A stretch of 64,000 bases of DNA, from contig NW_006497560.1 in the NCBI RefSeq assembly GCF_000471905.2, forward strand, positions 798,362 through 862,361, written 5' to 3'. The notes below the pieces were generated by a model. That model had not been told where the DNA came from. It worked only from the letters and a program-made list of their open reading frames with translations, and did not search any database. The stretch comes from Amborella trichopoda (Eukaryota > Streptophyta > Magnoliopsida > Amborellales > Amborellaceae). Of the stretch, positions 23,909-36,700 are shown piece by piece. The stretch's first letter is position 1. Each line of letters starts with the position of its first letter. A program made the translations under genes and the position numbers.

Positions 23909-26900
23909 GTTGGTTACATTTCTTCTAAAGACTTTTAATGACCTTCAATTTACCGTCAGCTTTTTGAGTGGTGATAATTTTTGCTCTCAACTTTAAAATG
24001 GTGTGTCTCTTTTATTTTCAATAAACACTGGCTGCATCAGTTGTATTTCTGAAAGAAAACATTCTGAGGTTGGTGGAGAGTTCAGCATCATGCATGCGAA
24101 TTATCTAATATGAAACTGGTCGCGCATAGAGCTGGAAATCACTTAGAAATTGGCTTACTTATTCAATATTTAGTCTAGTTTCTTAGTCAATATTTTTTTT
24201 GAGAGTGGCTCTAGTTTCTTATTCAATATTTACTCTGGTTTCTCATTTAAATATCTGCTCCAGCCTAGGTCTTAATGCTGTGCTTTTCCCTTTTTGTACT
24301 AATGGTTCGAGATGCGCCAGCAGCTATGATTTTCTTCGACCACTGTGTTTTTAGAAAAAATGCGGATTTTTTATCAACTCAGGCTCTTATAGTTTTTTTT
24401 GTGGTCAATAGTTCCTCATCCTGGTGGTTGTTTCCCCTTATTTTTCTTGTATCAGATAATAATCTCCTTTTTGTTCATTTGAAATTCTCCAAAATATCAT
24501 AGGAGCTCCTGTGCATCGCAATCAGGTATCCCTTAGTTTTGCCCCAAATACCATAGGGATATGTTACAAGGGATCTGAAGTTTCTTTGTCATCCCTCCAA
24601 ATTTAGATCTTCGTCATCCCTCTAGGTGACATTACCATTTTAAGCTAAAACAACAATCATAAGTTTGTCAAATACTTGGAGTCTTTTCATCTTCAGCCGG
24701 AAAACAAGTTAGAGCTCTAGGGAAACTCTCCCATGTTCAAAGCCTTGTCCCCAAGAGCTCTGCTTCTCATTTCTTATCATCATCTCATTCATGGTACTCC
24801 TGGAAGGTGTTGTAGATGACTCTCCTCTCAAACCACCTTCTACTTGTTATTACCTCTTCCAGAGTACACTCCATTGGACAATCAAATTGAACACTCAAAT
24901 ATAATAGAAGTTCCTTGGTCTTTCCCCACTATGGTTCTATTGGAAAGGAGTCATTTCAATGATTATGCACCCTATCACTTGGGTTCCACTTGCTGATTGA
25001 CAATCCAGCCTTGAGATGCAATTTTTTTTGGAGCTCCACTAGGAGGGAAACTCAATATTAATTAGATTCAATAATGATAAGATGCTTACAGTTGATTATG
25101 TTCAATATTCCATTTTTCAAGTTCTTATATACGTATTATGTTACTTCTCCGTGGCTCCTTCAGTTTGGTATTTTTACTGTAGTGGAATTTGGATTGCATT
25201 GTGTGGGTCTTGGGACATTGGCTATACTGATAGTTGCTTATGGGTCGGTTACCATCATTGGTAGTGTTCAACCTTTTTGGAGCTGTCCTTTTATGGGCAT
25301 CTCCATTAGAATTTGGGGAGGGAAGCGGGGATAACTAGGTTTTCATAGGGCAGAGTTATCTTTGTTGAGACTCTAGCGAAGAGCATTTGTTAGATGGTGG
25401 CTTGGGAGGTCGGGAGGGATAACTAGGTTTTCATAGTGCGGAGTTATCTTTATTGAGACTCCAAGGAAGCGCATTTGTTGGATGTTGGCTTTCTGGACCC
25501 CCATTTCGTCTGAGTTCAAGGGTGTCAAGTCAGTGCACTTGTTGAATGGTTTGAGGAATGTGGTGGTCTCCTGTCCATCCCTACGCCAACTGTGAGATTT
25601 AAGGGTCGGTACTAAGTTTCCCAAGCTTAACTTTGACGGTTCTCTAGTAAAAGCTTGGATTTGGCTGGGTAAGCACTTAACTTTTTGATTCATTTGGGAA
25701 GCTATTCATGTCTTTTTCTGGTCCTAAGGTACTATGTGATCATGGAAATGGTGAGAGCACTCATTATAGGTATTAAGATCGCTTTGAGTTACTCCTGTTG
25801 CAAGTGGTGGGCAGCTGACTTAATATTATTCAATTTGTATAGCAGGAGAAAACAGCCTTGTGATATGCAGCCTATGTTTTGAAGTAAGTCTTTGTGCTTT
25901 TGTCAACCCTCTGTTTTCATTCTACCATGTGCCTCACAGTGCCCATGGGGTAGTCTTGGATTGACAAAGGAGAATGTGGGGTGTGATTTTCTTTCCATCT
26001 GCTGCTAGTCATTGTTCTTGTATCTTGGGGATACTGATCTTGTTTACTTTCTCATAATTCAATGGTGTCTCTCCAATTTTGAATGGAAATTTCAAGCATT
26101 GCCTTTTCCAGCACATACTGCACCCCTTGTCATATGCCTCAAGTTTCCAGTATTCGTGCTAGATCTGCTTTGAAGCTTCCCAAACCTCTAAAGCCTTCCT
26201 TACATGCTTCATATGCTTGACACAACCTTAGTATTTGAGTCACCAGAGATGCCTGGGGAGATTTTGCTGGAGTGGGATGATGAATGAGTAAGTAGATGAA
26301 AATCTATTGTCATTGCAATATTAGAAGTTTATATAGAAATATTAGTTCTTCTACTACTACCCATGCCACCTAGTCTTTGGTCTAGAATCCTTCTTTTCTT
26401 TATTCAGTTATCTAAATAAAGCTTGTCTAACTTTGCTTGTGCTAGTGCGTCCACCTCCACGTTTGCTTCCCTAATCACGTAGGGCAAAGAGTTAGAAACC
26501 ACTCTTGCTAGCATGAAGATTCCTTAAACGATATTCACTTATACTGTGCCTAAGGCTTCGGCGCTTTCTCCAAAAAGTTTTACGGGACCCATGCACCAAA
26601 ATCTTGAAAGTGATTGAAGGGATGGAGTCTTTAATCCATCTGTGCCATTTGTCTGATCTATCAATTAGTCCAAGAAGTCCCAACTTATATGCTCATTAGG
26701 TTTTTTCATGTCCACCTTATAGCATACCTGGCACCCCTTCTTAATGCCTCGAGAGGCACTCATAGGCAACTAGTTTGACATCTATGATCTGTGTCCCTCA
26801 ATGAAGGCTCCATGAGATTGGGGCATGGCAAGGGCATTCTCAACCTGGTAGACTTAATCGTGAATGAAAGAAAGTCCACAACTAAGTAATGTTTCTTTCG

Positions 26901-29900
26901 TACCCATCACCCCAAACTTAGGTTCTATCCCTGATCCAGTTTCATACTCTTGCCCTGTCAAAAGTGAGATCACGGGGGTTCTAAGTTTTGAATGTGACAA
27001 CGTAAACTCGTGATTGTCACAAGGCTATCCTGTATCGTACGTGCGTGCGCACGGGCTTGTGTGTGCGTGTGTGTGCGCTCATGCATCTGTGCCTGTCCAT
27101 GTACGTGCTTACTTGCATGTTTTGGTGACATGTACATGGGATATGAACCTCTTAATATAGATCATTTGAAAGGAATCTCTTAATACGGGCCCTCTAAAAG
27201 GAGACTGAATATTTTCGCTGTTTTTTTTTTTGAGAAAAAAGATTTAGCTGTTTGTACGGTAACAACTGAAAAATCACATTGTGGGCCTCTGTGATATTGA
27301 GTTGTTCATTATCCAAGAATCTACATTTAGCATGTTGGTCTACAAATGCTCTGTTCCTATTGCGGGATTGCATTAAGAAAGTATTCTTCCCGTATTCATA
27401 TTCAAATATCCCAATATGGAAAGTCATGGAATCGGGCTTGAGTCAATACGGTAGCAGCTGGCTTTTCATAATGCTATGTGTCAAGATCCATTCCTATGGG
27501 TAGGGGCCCTCTCCCCACTAGACTAACACAAAAAAAAAAAAGAAAAAGAAAAAGAAAATCATGTATCCTATTTATGTGTTTTTACATGTTTGGAATCACA
27601 TATATAAGAAATGTTTTAGATTGATAATGACCTGAATAATGGCTACTTGTTTAGAAACATTACATGCTGATATTTTTAAATTGTTGGATTATGAAGAAGG
27701 AAGATGTTTATTTTAAATTGTAAATTTAAATCATTTCTGGGGAACTTTAAAATTACACATGTTTGTAGAAGTCAAAATAGGCTGTGTGCTATGGCATAGG
27801 GGTCTGCAAATGAATTTACCAAAATATATACTCATGATCGCTTGTGCTAGAAACTGTTAACTGATAATGGATACCATAGCAAAAGATTAATACTCAGTCG
27901 AATGTGTATTTTCAAGTTACATTTCCTTACTTCATTAAAGAAATGCATGACATTAAAATAGATCTCAAGTCTAATCTTTTTAGAGTATTATGGAATCTTC
28001 TAAAGGGTTCATCCTTGAATTTGTTTTTTCTAAAATTTAAGTTATAGAGGTTAGTTTGAGTAAGTGGTTAGTTTCTTGCGTGGATATCGTATTGCTGTAA
28101 AATACTGTTGTTAAAAAATAGATGTCTATAGTTATAGATAAATATGTAAGGTCAATTTGTTTTTTTCAGAAGTACCTCTTTTCTGATTCTTGTTGTCATT
28201 TAACCTCATCATTGTGAACCTTCTATGGTTTGCAGAATTACGATGCTCTTGGTTATGATGACAAGATTCTAGATGGATTCTATGATCTGTATGGCATTTT
28301 GTCAGTGTCCACATCAGATAAGATGCCTTCTCTTGTCGATCTACAAGAGACGCCAATATCAGACAACATCAGCTGGGAAGCAGTATTGGTTAACCGGGCT
28401 GTAGATGATGACCTGGTAAAACTGGAAGAGAGGGCCTTGGTAATGGCTATGGAATCTAGGTCGGTTTCCTTTGGTGTCATAGGAAGTGATTTGGTGAAAA
28501 AACTTGCTGTCCTTGTCACTGATTACATGGGCGGATCAGTTAAGGATCCCGAGTGCATGTTGAAGGCATGGAGAGTCCAAAATGATGGCTTAAGAGCTAT
28601 GGTTGGAAACATGGTCTTGCCTCTTGGTCGCCTGAGGATTGGATTGGCTCGTCATCGTGCATTGCTTTTCAAGGTTAGTAATTTGTGCAAAAATGTGTTC
28701 AAGATTTGTGTATTACTTGGTACTTGTTATAGCACCTTTCAGACTCATGGATGTGTTTTCTTAGATCTATTATATTACCTTTTTCAATGTATTTAGAAAG
28801 GGCTATTATTATTTCTCTTTGATTTCATGGTTAGATACTGAAACAGGGCATTTTGTATTGTTATTTGACTATGTAATGTTGTTATCTATGTGATAATTTC
28901 TATCTTATCTACATTCTTTATTATACATTTGTCAAAAAATGCTTTTAGAAACAAACGTGGCTTGTAGAAATAAAAAATTAATAAGGAGAAAATCCTAATG
29001 AGGTGAATAATTGCAAATGGTTAATGACTGAGAACAGTGTGCTTCGTCTTTGGCTTTCAACTGTTTACTGGATTTGAATTGAAGAAAAGATTTTGACACA
29101 AAATCTGAATTTGGCATGATAGAAAGTCTGAAGCAGGTGAATCACCTACCAAATTTCGGGATTTGATTAAGCTTCTTTGGTTCTCCCATTCTGTTGACCT
29201 CTAGTCGTTATTTATCATTTATGTACTTCAAACATCAACGGATCGTTATAAGGCCTTTTTTTGTTTTTTTTTGTTTTGTTTTTGTTTTTTGAGAGAATTA
29301 TTATAAAGACTATTTCAAGTGGTCATTAATTCATCCTCCAGGATTGTGTCTCTAACAATTTCTATTTTTGGAAGACCTTCTGCCCCTTTCAGATGACACT
29401 CAACCCTGATCCAAGTTCAAGAAAACCCTCCACGTTCTACTCCTTCCTCTTCTGTGTATCTGCAAATACTATTGTCTCTCTTGGCTGACCTTTGGTTAAT
29501 TCGGTCCACTCTTATTTCGGGTCACTGGTTAACTGGGGTATTTGCTCCAACCACCTCTGTTCTTGGCTTCTACTTTAGCTTCTCTTGTTTGCTCTTACTG
29601 AGAGCTAAGGGAAGAAGGCGCTTTGCTTTGACATTATACTCATGGTCACTGATGGTCAGCAGCATGCCATGTTTAAGCTTGCTCTTTGAAAACTGTTGGG
29701 TTGCAGGCTTGTAAAATGATATCAAGACCATTACTGATGGAGACTTTCTCTTGGATTTCTAGGTCCTTATTGGAAAATTCTTATGTACTTTAGTGCATTT
29801 CTCAGTAAAATGATCTGGTATGCTGTCTGTCTTTGTCACCTTCCTTGCAATTGAACCACTTTATTGGAGTCAAGGGAATGCTTTTAAAGAGTTCTAACAT

Positions 29901-32900
29901 CTTTTTGTGAAGTTATCGTTTTTCTGTTTGCACAATTAATGACTCCACCCATGCTTAACGAACTGGAATGACATGTAAGGCATGCTAATCCTGGTGATAG
30001 TCTCTAACCTGAAGACCTTCTTCAGGTTCATTGGTTTTTCTAGTCTGTTGCCTACCGATTTTAGAGAAGAAGTGTGTTGATGTTTTTGTTGCTGGAACAA
30101 AAACCTTCCCTATTTTAGGCGTACAACAGTTGATGTGTGAGGCAGATATGTTAACTGATTTATCTTAGAACTTGGAAGCGCCTGGCATGTAATTCTCTGA
30201 TATTGGTTATGAAGATAGCTGAGGAACGATTCCTTTTGATAATTTCAGGTTTTGGCAGATGGTGTGGGCATTCCATGTCTTTTAGTAAAAGGGCTGCAGT
30301 ATACAGGGGCAGATGATGGTGCCATGAACATTGTAAAGATAGATCATGAAAGGTAGCTTCTGTACTCTTGGTTTATTTTACCTTACTCATTGGCCTGGGT
30401 CTTTTCAGATTTATGATATTTGTTTATTGTCCTTTTTCCTAATACCTGTTCTTTAGGAACATGTTTTGTCTTCCTCCTTGCATGTGTGTGGGTGGGTGGG
30501 TGTGCTTGTGGTGTGTTAATTGTGTATCCCACTATTAAGAGCATATGCTTGTGAAGAGGGACTCTGATGCAAATGTGCCCACACACCATGTAGATGTTTG
30601 CAAGGAGGATCTTTAGCATGCTTGGGTTCCTCTTTCCAAATATCTACTGTTGTAAGCATATATCTAGCTTATATATTTGAGGTTCTCTTTTCATATATTC
30701 CTTTTGTGGAGTCGCTACAGCAAGATAACCATGATCTTGATTGCAATGCATTTTGTCTCAACAGGGAATACATTGTTGATCTTATGGGAGAGCCTGGTAC
30801 ACTTATCCCGGCTGATGCAGTGGGAACACAAAATGAATATGAGGATACTGTTCTTTCTGTTAGCAGCTCATTTCTTAAGGATGTTGAGAACATAAGCTTA
30901 GCCCCATCTGCCAGTGCTAGTGTAAGCTCCTGCTGCGGGGCCTCAAAACATGCGCCCAAAGATTGCAGGTCTGGATCTGGGAGTGCCATCCATGAGGAAA
31001 GTGAGTCAAGCAATGCAAGAGGCCTGAATAAGTTTGAGGATAAAAAAAACATGATGTCAGTGTCTTCTAACAAGGGATCTCCATCCATGCAGCATGAAAG
31101 GGAGAAATCAAAGTTGGATCCTGGGGGGGATTTTCAAAAGCTTTATAATATTGAAGTACCACCTGCTCGAGGGTTCTCTGGCAAGACAAATTATCCATAT
31201 GTACATGCTAGGTCTCCTTCATGGACTGAGGGTGTTAGTTCTCCCTCCGTCCAGAGAATGAAAGTAAAAGATGTCTCTCAGTACATGATTGATGCTGCAA
31301 AAGAGAACCCGGAGTTAGCACAGAAACTACATGATGTATTACTTGAAAGTGGTGTTGTGGCCCCTCCCAACTTGTTCACTGAAATTTCTACTGAGCAGCT
31401 TCAAGCTCAGGCAATTGAAGACAAGAAACAAGCTGAAGATCACTTTGAAAAGAAGAAAAGGAAGAATGGGACAAGGTTTATTGGTGGAACCGATGCTGGT
31501 GCCCCATGTCGACTTTTGCCTCCAGTTCCTAACCATGGGGTGGCATCAAAAGTATGTCCAGGCTTTGATCATAAGGAGCTCATCAAGCCTGTGGAGGGTT
31601 TGGGGCTTCCCCATACATCATCTCCATTTGAAGTGTCATATTTGCCTGCTTCATCTTTACCGGATAATTCTCAAGGAAAGTTCATAAAACATGTGCCAGT
31701 TGCTGCTGTTGCTGCTGTTGCCTCTTCAATGGTAGTTGCAGCTTCCAAATCGAGCATTGAATCTAATCTCGAAGTTCCTGTTGCTGCTGCTGCTACTGCT
31801 ACAGCTGCAGTTGTAGTAGCAACAACTGCAGCCGTCAGTAGGCAATATGAGCATATGGATTCTTTTCAAGCCCTGTTGCCAAATGGTGCTTTGTGTAATA
31901 AGCAGATAAATTGTAAAGTTGGAACTCTTGAAGCTGATGGTGGGGTTAAAGAGCCGCAGGGAATTGATCATGGGAAGGATATTGGGGGACATGTTCAGAG
32001 GAACCAGGAGGCCTGTGCTGCTCATCATGAGGATGAGAGGACTTCAGACAAGTGTACAGGGAATGAAAGTGTGCGATCTGATCCAGCACTAGATGATGTA
32101 GCAGAGTGGGAGATACATTGGGAAGAAATCACATTAGGAGAGCGCATTGGACTTGGTATTGTTATTTGTTCATTTTTTATGCTAGCTTCTGTCTTTGCAC
32201 CCCTCAAGCTGCTGATACCAATGATATGTGAACAATGACTGAATCTCATGGAAATATATTTTGACATGATGCACTTTGTTATTTAGTTGGGATGCTTTCT
32301 GTTGCAGGATCATATGGGGAGGTATATCGTGGGGACTGGCATGGAACGGTGAGTTATTTTTTCTGGGCGTACTTTCTGTTCTTTATTTTTTTCTTGTCTG
32401 CAAAGTGCTGTACTTAGGAGATGGACAGATTTAAGGGGAAAGTCCATCTGTTCAAATAACTCCATAACTTAGTCTCTTGGGTTTGAAAACGTTTCTAAGC
32501 TGTTTCTTGAATTAGAAAGGTTCCTTGGTTGATTACATCAGAGTTGTTTTCTTCTTTGATAAGCAATGCTCATTTTTAATAAAAGGAATATTGCCAAATA
32601 GCTGCCCATCAGTAGTTGGCAACCTTTGTGCCATGCTAAAACAACATTATGAAGAAAGCCGGCTTGGGTGCTGACCCACGTGGAAACCCTGACTTAGTTT
32701 CCAACCCCATGTGCAGCCTCCACTTGGTTCACCATTGGCTGCCATCACAGATCAGTTCTTCAAGGGAGTCACTCTAGTTCCAAAGTTCCAACCGTTCCGG
32801 TCTAACACTTCTGTTTGGGTTCTTGTTGTCCTCCCTGGTGAATGAAGGCCAGGTTCCATCTTTGTTCTCTCCACCATTACATGTGTTTTCTTCTCCCCAA

Positions 32901-33683
32901 GAAGGCTATCTAGACATCATCATACATCTGACCTTACATTTTCCTCCAACAACAATCAATCTTTTCCATATATGCTGGACAACTCTTCCACTCGCGATAC
33001 ATAGCTATAGCCTGATTGGAAACAAATTGTATGAGTTTCTGAGATCTCTTCTTTGACCCTGATTCTTAACCATTTTTGTCCCAAGTCCTCCCACATGTAC
33101 TGCCCAAGTCCAAGTGTTGCTCATGGATATGGGACTTGCATTGCACTCACTTTTTCTTCTGTTTCCTTCTCATTGACATAGTTGGTGGCCAGGGGCCACC
33201 ACTGATTCTGAAAATCTGTTCCAGCTGCATATATGGTTGCATAGCTTTTGTGTACTCTTAAGCATACGCCCAGATACCTGGGCGGCCCTAAGGGCAAGGG
33301 TTGGGGTGGGGGGCATATGATGTTTTGTGTGTGTGTTTTGTGAATGTGTGTATGTGTGTGTGCACATGTATGTGTGCACACGTATGTGTGTGCGTGAGGC
33401 CTCACATGAAATTCTTAAAGATCATTCTCTTCCCTCCCCCCCCCACTTTTTCTTTTGGATCCATATTTGTGAGAGAGAGGTCTCGAACACTTGGAGGATG
33501 AGGATGTTGTTCTTTTTCTTCTTCTAATATGTCGTGTGAGAGAAAGAGAGACCTCGCATCGAATGCTTGGAGGTCTTCTTCTTCTTACATGTAAAGAGCA
33601 TATGGATTCATTGTATCTTTGTGTGTGTGTGTGTGTGAGAGAGAGGCTGCGCATTGAGCACTTTGAGGCCATCTTCTTCTTCT

Positions 33684-33769
<86 letters not shown>

Positions 33770-36700
33770 GTACTAGTAGTAGTTAGTTAGTTTAGTTAGT
33801 TAGTTAGTTTAGTTTTATTTTTACGTTTTTACGTTTTACGGTTTTACGGGTTACGGTTACGGTACGGNNNNNNNNNNNNNNNNNNNNGAGAGAGAGAGAG
33901 AGGCATTACAGAATGAATTTTTGTTTACATGGATTTATTTTCTTATTTTTCTTTAAGGGGTGGCACTAGGCGGGCGCCCAAACCCGCCTAGTCAGGGCAT
34001 TACGCAGGCCTGAATTTATGTTTGGATGGATTTGATTTTCTTTGTCCTTTAGGGGGTTGCACTGGGTGGGTGCCCAGACCCACCTAGGTGTCTGCCTTAG
34101 GCATGTCCACCAAGACCCCACTACCTAGGTGGCCAAGAGGCCAGCGTTTTCATCATTGTGTTTAGGTATGTAGTTTGACCTCCCAAGCTGTGCTTGGGTC
34201 TCCCTTATTCTAGAATCTGCACCCAATGTCCAAGAAAACGGTGGCAAAGGCACACGGTGGCCACTGTGTAGGCACTTATTTTTTTCTGGGGGGGTAGCGT
34301 CGGGGGAGAAAAGTGGGGGTGTGGGTTTTTGATTTTGGAATCTGATTACTTAGAAACTAAAATTTACATCTTTAAAACTATAAAACTTTGAAATTGCCCA
34401 AAGTTTGACATCCATTTGGCATTTAAGTGAAAATACAAAGTCACATAACCTAAATGTACATCCATAAGCTTTCAGGCATTACTTCAAACTTCAAAGTTTA
34501 GTAGTTCAACTTCAACACATTCCACTACCCAAAAAACCTCAACACATTCCAGAGTTCCAAAATCCAAAGTTCCATTAAACAAACATGACATTACAAAGAA
34601 TTAAATGATGACGAACGCAGAAAGGGTCAATTTGTTCATCATCGCGTCCAACAATGTCATTGTGTCTCCGTCCAACACTCAGATGAGGTTGATGATGATG
34701 GTATGCCATCATATCAGAATCATCTTTCTTTGATACATATCGTTCTTCTTCATTGGTCTCTTCTGAGTCTTGTAGCTCTGGGTCCTCTTCCTCCGTCCTC
34801 ACTCTTTTGAGTTGTCTCTTCCACTTGGACTTGGACCCTTTCCTTTGAGATTGGGACCCCTTTCTTTGAGACTAATGTCCCTTCCTTTGAGATTGAGAGC
34901 GCGTGGTCCTCAAGGGGTCCGACTGAGTTCCCATAGTTTGCCTCACTTGACTCCATGTCAAGTCCTATCCAGCATTTACTAAATCCTCATTCAATCAACC
35001 ACTCACATGAATCATCCAACTCTTTAATTTCAATTGGATCATGGAATCTCGATCCATGTAACAGTCCCTCAATTCTTAATTGTATTGACTGTACACAAGA
35101 TTATTCAGTCTCTTTTGCTGAAGTCTGTTTCTCTTTTGGTGTGTATCTGTTTCATAAATCATAGTACAGAAATAACTTAAAATCTAAATAAAATTACATC
35201 ATCGAAAACTTAGAAATTAGGTAAGAATAAGAAATTACTATCTCAAAAGTACTAAAATTGTGCCCACATCCAGATGAGCTACTTGTCAAACATAGTATTC
35301 ATATAGCCATCCGTTGCCAGTGCTTATATCACTTGACCCATGGTCGGTCCACCATGTGCCTACGTCACAGTATTACATTTTGCAAAAAAGTTAAGTAATA
35401 AAGAATAGAATAAAATTGCCTTAAACTCTAAAGAATTTTACCCGCCTTGAGAGTTTTCCTTTGCCTTAGAGCAAGTTTTGTGCCAAGGGTCCCCATTGCC
35501 GTTCTATACTTCTCTAGATCTATTGACACTTGGTCTTGCTCTTGTACAGGTGGGATGAGTTTGACCACGCATGTATTGATTGCATCCATAAAATAACCTT
35601 GAGTCTCAATTTGTGGGTTGTCATAACAATAAGCGTGGTTCAAATGGTCACCTGCCAAGTGGAGGGGCCTCTCAAGCTTTGAGTCCCACCTACTTTCTAC
35701 AATATCCAAAATAAGCTCATAGAGCTTTTCATTGTGATAAAAAATGTGCCTAATCAGACTTTTGTAAAAAAATGAGGAGGAGACGCCATCGTCTCCCTCC
35801 CTTTCCACCTCGTCTTCCTCCTTTTCTTCCTTTTCCTGCTTCCAGATGTCTTTCGCACGCTCGTCCTTCCTCTTTTGCACCATCTTCCTCCAGGCTTCTC
35901 TCTACTTGGCCCCTGACCTCTCTTTCTTTCTGGAGTAAGATTTACACCCTAAACCTCTCTGTGTCCCACACAAGGCATCTACTAAAGGAGCGCAGTCCTC
36001 TACCTGTGGCTCTTCACCTCTCTACTTGGCCCCTGACCTCTCTTTCTTTCTGGAGTAAGATTTACGACCTGTACCCTAAACCTCTCTGTGTCCCACACAA
36101 GGCATCTACTAAGGAAGCGCAGTCCTCTACCTGTGGCTCTTCACAAAACGGGTTACCGACTAACGATTTTGGGTCCTTTGCGCAAGTAGTTGCACTCCCC
36201 CCAACCTCGATGGCTCCCGCTCGGTCCTTTCTTCATCTCCATCGCACTTGTCGAGTCTTCCTTGCTTAAGACTAAGTTCCTGTCATCTTTAGTAGGCATG
36301 TTTCGCCCGTCTCGAGATGATTTCAGAGGAGTTGAGATCTGGGCAAATTTTTTTTGGGAGGATTCCAATTTAACGGCTCGACGCCTCTCCTGTGGAGGCT
36401 ACCTCTTCACCTTTTCGTCGCAAGCTCTCGCCTGCCAGGTATTGCAGGATCCCAAATCTGCGATTTTCAAAGGGGCAACCCAATGCCTTCATGCTTGGTC
36501 CCCCCTGGAAGGTTCTTTCAGAAGGAAAAAGGTATGGCTTAAGCTTCTTCATGTGCCACTCCATGCTTGGTCTCCTACAACCTTTGGGAGAATAGATGAA
36601 TCTTTTGGAAATTTGATCTCGATTCGGTGGAAATCTCTGGAAACACTTCCGCTAGGCTCCGTCCTGCTCTTGGTGGAGGTTCTAGACCCTAAATGTATTC

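Noticed and set aside
30598..30764. Extension of exon 4 upstream to the ATG at 30,598
   Set aside because: The open frame continues upstream by chance. The AG at 30,763-30,764 joins exon 3 in phase and gives the conserved [14 protein letters not shown] sequence.
32156..32238. Stop at 32,238 as the true end of the protein
   Set aside because: The kinase glycine loop is continued exactly by exon 5 after the GT at 32,156, and the read-through tail has no family similarity.
30669..32267. Minus-strand frames of up to 139 codons over exon 4
   Set aside because: Antisense shadows of a well-supported coding exon.
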